DNA from: a virus
DNA length: 32,022 bases
Reading direction: 5' to 3' (one strand)
IMG/VR virus record: IMGVR_UViG_3300023170_000108
Span: 1-32,022 of that record
A program made the position numbers and the translations under genes. Numbering within the stretch: position 1 is the first letter of the stretch; every line of letters begins with the position of its first letter. This document shows, in pieces, positions 30,685-32,022 of this stretch. Under the pieces are notes generated by a model. The model was not told where the DNA came from and searched no databases. It saw only the letters and a program-made list of their open reading frames with translations.

Positions 30685-32022
30685 TGAGCAGTTCTTCACG
30701 CAAAATGCTACAAGCCGCCGCTGGCAATGCTGGCGGTGATTTCTATCCGTACACGATAGAGAACTCTTGTCGGTTTAATGACAATGATAGCGCACACCTT
30801 TACCGCACTCCTTCTAGTGCAGGAAACCGAAAAACTTGGACCATTAGTGCGTGGGTTAAGCTGGGTCCGGGGGTTTTGACAGAGACCATACCTATTTGGG
30901 GTGCGGGACAATTAACTGGCTCTACAAAAACCGATAGATTTACGATACGAAATCATGACGCCAGTAATGCCTCAAACCAAGCTAACATAGACTTTATAAG
31001 TTGGAACGGCAGCAATCAATTTCAGCGAAGGACTGTACTTAAATTAAGAGACTTTTCTTCTTGGTATCATATAGTTGGAGTAGTTGATACCACACAAAGT
31101 ACTGCATCAGATCGAGTAAAAGTATATGTGAATGGTGTGCAGCTGACCGAATTTGAACTCTCAGTAAACCCTTCACTGAATTATAACACTGCTACTAACA
31201 ATACTGTTTTTCAATCAGTAGGGTCTCGTAGGAACAATACTTCTTCGGTTTTAGAATACTATGATGGTTATTTGGCAGACGTTGTTTTAGTTGATGGAAC
31301 CGCCTTAACCCCCTCTAGTTTTGCCGAAGACAAAAACGGTGTCTGGGTTCCTAAAAACCCCAGTGGACTAACTTTCGGAACTAACGGTTTCTATTTAGAC
31401 TTTTCCAACTCTGCTGCACTCGGCACAGACGTATCAGGAAACGGCAACAATTTCACATCTTCAGGGCTGACAAGTTCTGACCAGATGATTGATACGCCTA
31501 CCAATAACTTTGCTACGCTGAATGCTTTAGATAAAGCAGGTTCAGGTTTAACTTTATCAGACGGAAATTTAAAATATAGCTCAACAACTGCTGCTCATAC
31601 TGCTATTCGTGCAACTCAGAGCATCCCAGAAACTGGGAAGTGGTACTGGGAGTTATGCTATGTAACTCTTGTTGGGCAACTAAAAATAGGTGTTGCTGAG
31701 TACGATGTAGCAATAAAAGATATGTCTACAGTACCATATACCGTTGCTGGGATGTGGGTTATGTACAATGGTACTATTTATACCTACACTGGACTTAATG
31801 GCACTAGTTATGGGCCTACTAATAGAGGTCTTACATCAGGGTCAATAGCGCAATGTGCTTATGATGCTGATTCAGGGAAGATATGGTTCGGGTGGAATGG
31901 TACTTGGATAACAAACACTGGTGCCGATAACAATAGTGCTGACCCAGCAAACGGTACTAGCCCAACAGCAACCATAAGTACCGATAAGACTTTAATCCCA
32001 ATCCATGGAGGATATAACAGTA
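30684..32022 (+). CDS. Partial LamG/SPRY-type receptor-binding protein
   Basis: A frame opens with ATG at 30684-30686, overlapping the fibre stop (TAATG), and is open through 446 codons to the right edge. It starts MSSSSRKMLQAAAGNAGGDF. Residues 35-215 look like a LamG/concanavalin jelly roll ('KTWTISAWVKLG', 'SSWYHIVGVVDTT', 'VKVYVNGVQL', 'YYDGYLADVVLVDGTALT'). Then 'DVSGNGNNFTSSGLTSSDQMIDTP' and an SPRY-like domain ('GKWYWELCYV', 'LKIGVAEYDV', 'GKIWFGWNGTW') follow. Both domain types bind glycans or proteins, so it is a likely receptor-binding or virion-decorating protein. The C-terminus is beyond the window. Confidence 0.8.
   Translation, partial: MSSSSRKMLQAAAGNAGGDFYPYTIENSCRFNDNDSAHLYRTPSSAGNRKTWTISAWVKLGPGVLTETIPIWGAGQLTGSTKTDRFTIRNHDASNASNQANIDFISWNGSNQFQRRTVLKLRDFSSWYHIVGVVDTTQSTASDRVKVYVNGVQLTEFELSVNPSLNYNTATNNTVFQSVGSRRNNTSSVLEYYDGYLADVVLVDGTALTPSSFAEDKNGVWVPKNPSGLTFGTNGFYLDFSNSAALGTDVSGNGNNFTSSGLTSSDQMIDTPTNNFATLNALDKAGSGLTLSDGNLKYSSTTAAHTAIRATQSIPETGKWYWELCYVTLVGQLKIGVAEYDVAIKDMSTVPYTVAGMWVMYNGTIYTYTGLNGTSYGPTNRGLTSGSIAQCAYDADSGKIWFGWNGTWITNTGADNNSADPANGTSPTATISTDKTLIPIHGGYNS

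Overview
This window is part of the genome of a tailed double-stranded DNA phage, most likely a short-tailed (podovirus-like) phage of a Gram-negative and probably marine bacterium. The evidence is a complete rightward morphogenesis and lysis block, the absence of any tape-measure, sheath or long-tail tube gene, large internal-virion-type proteins, and long repetitive fibre genes in a style common in marine phages. No integrase, repressor, polymerase or host gene is seen. Lifestyle cannot be decided from this window.

Region 1 (1-2802, leftward) holds small genes of unknown function. It has a gene cut by the left edge, a DUF3846-like gene, a 277-residue protein, and a chain of short genes of 42, 44, 32 and 74 codons, most with clear ribosome binding sites. 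It also has the richest non-coding content: two intrinsic terminators, a structured stretch at 559-682, recurrent AT-rich heptamers, and twelve copies of GTGTACC/GGTACAC within 280 bases (1782-2061). That array has the look of an iteron-type origin or an operator array.

Region 2 (2803-3120) is the divergent intergenic region between the leftward and rightward blocks. It carries a 14-base direct repeat and a second copy of a GCGAGCG element.

Region 3 (3121-9656, rightward) is packaging and head assembly: HNH nuclease, small unknown protein, terminase small and large subunits, P22-like portal, acidic scaffold, small basic protein and a 55-residue protein. A 295-base leader (9657-9951) with a candidate promoter and a tRNA-sized fold precedes the major capsid gene, which ends in a strong terminator at 11104-11134.

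Region 4 (11152-22269) is the connector and ejection proteins: two adaptor-like proteins, a GNAT-like small protein, two small Ala/Gln-rich proteins, a 718-residue coiled-coil protein and a giant 1848-residue protein with an HExxH metallopeptidase motif and a hydrophobic C-terminal part.

Region 5 (22278-23164) is lysis: a 3TM-type holin and a T4-type lysozyme with an E-C-T catalytic triad. Region 6 (23230-32022) is host-recognition hardware: a BppU-like protein, a Ser/Asp-rich repeat protein, a small tail protein, an 1864-residue fibre, and a LamG/SPRY-like protein running off the right edge. Tight spacing and stop/start overlaps suggest operon-like co-expression through regions 3 to 6. All family calls come from reading the sequence; no database search was possible.
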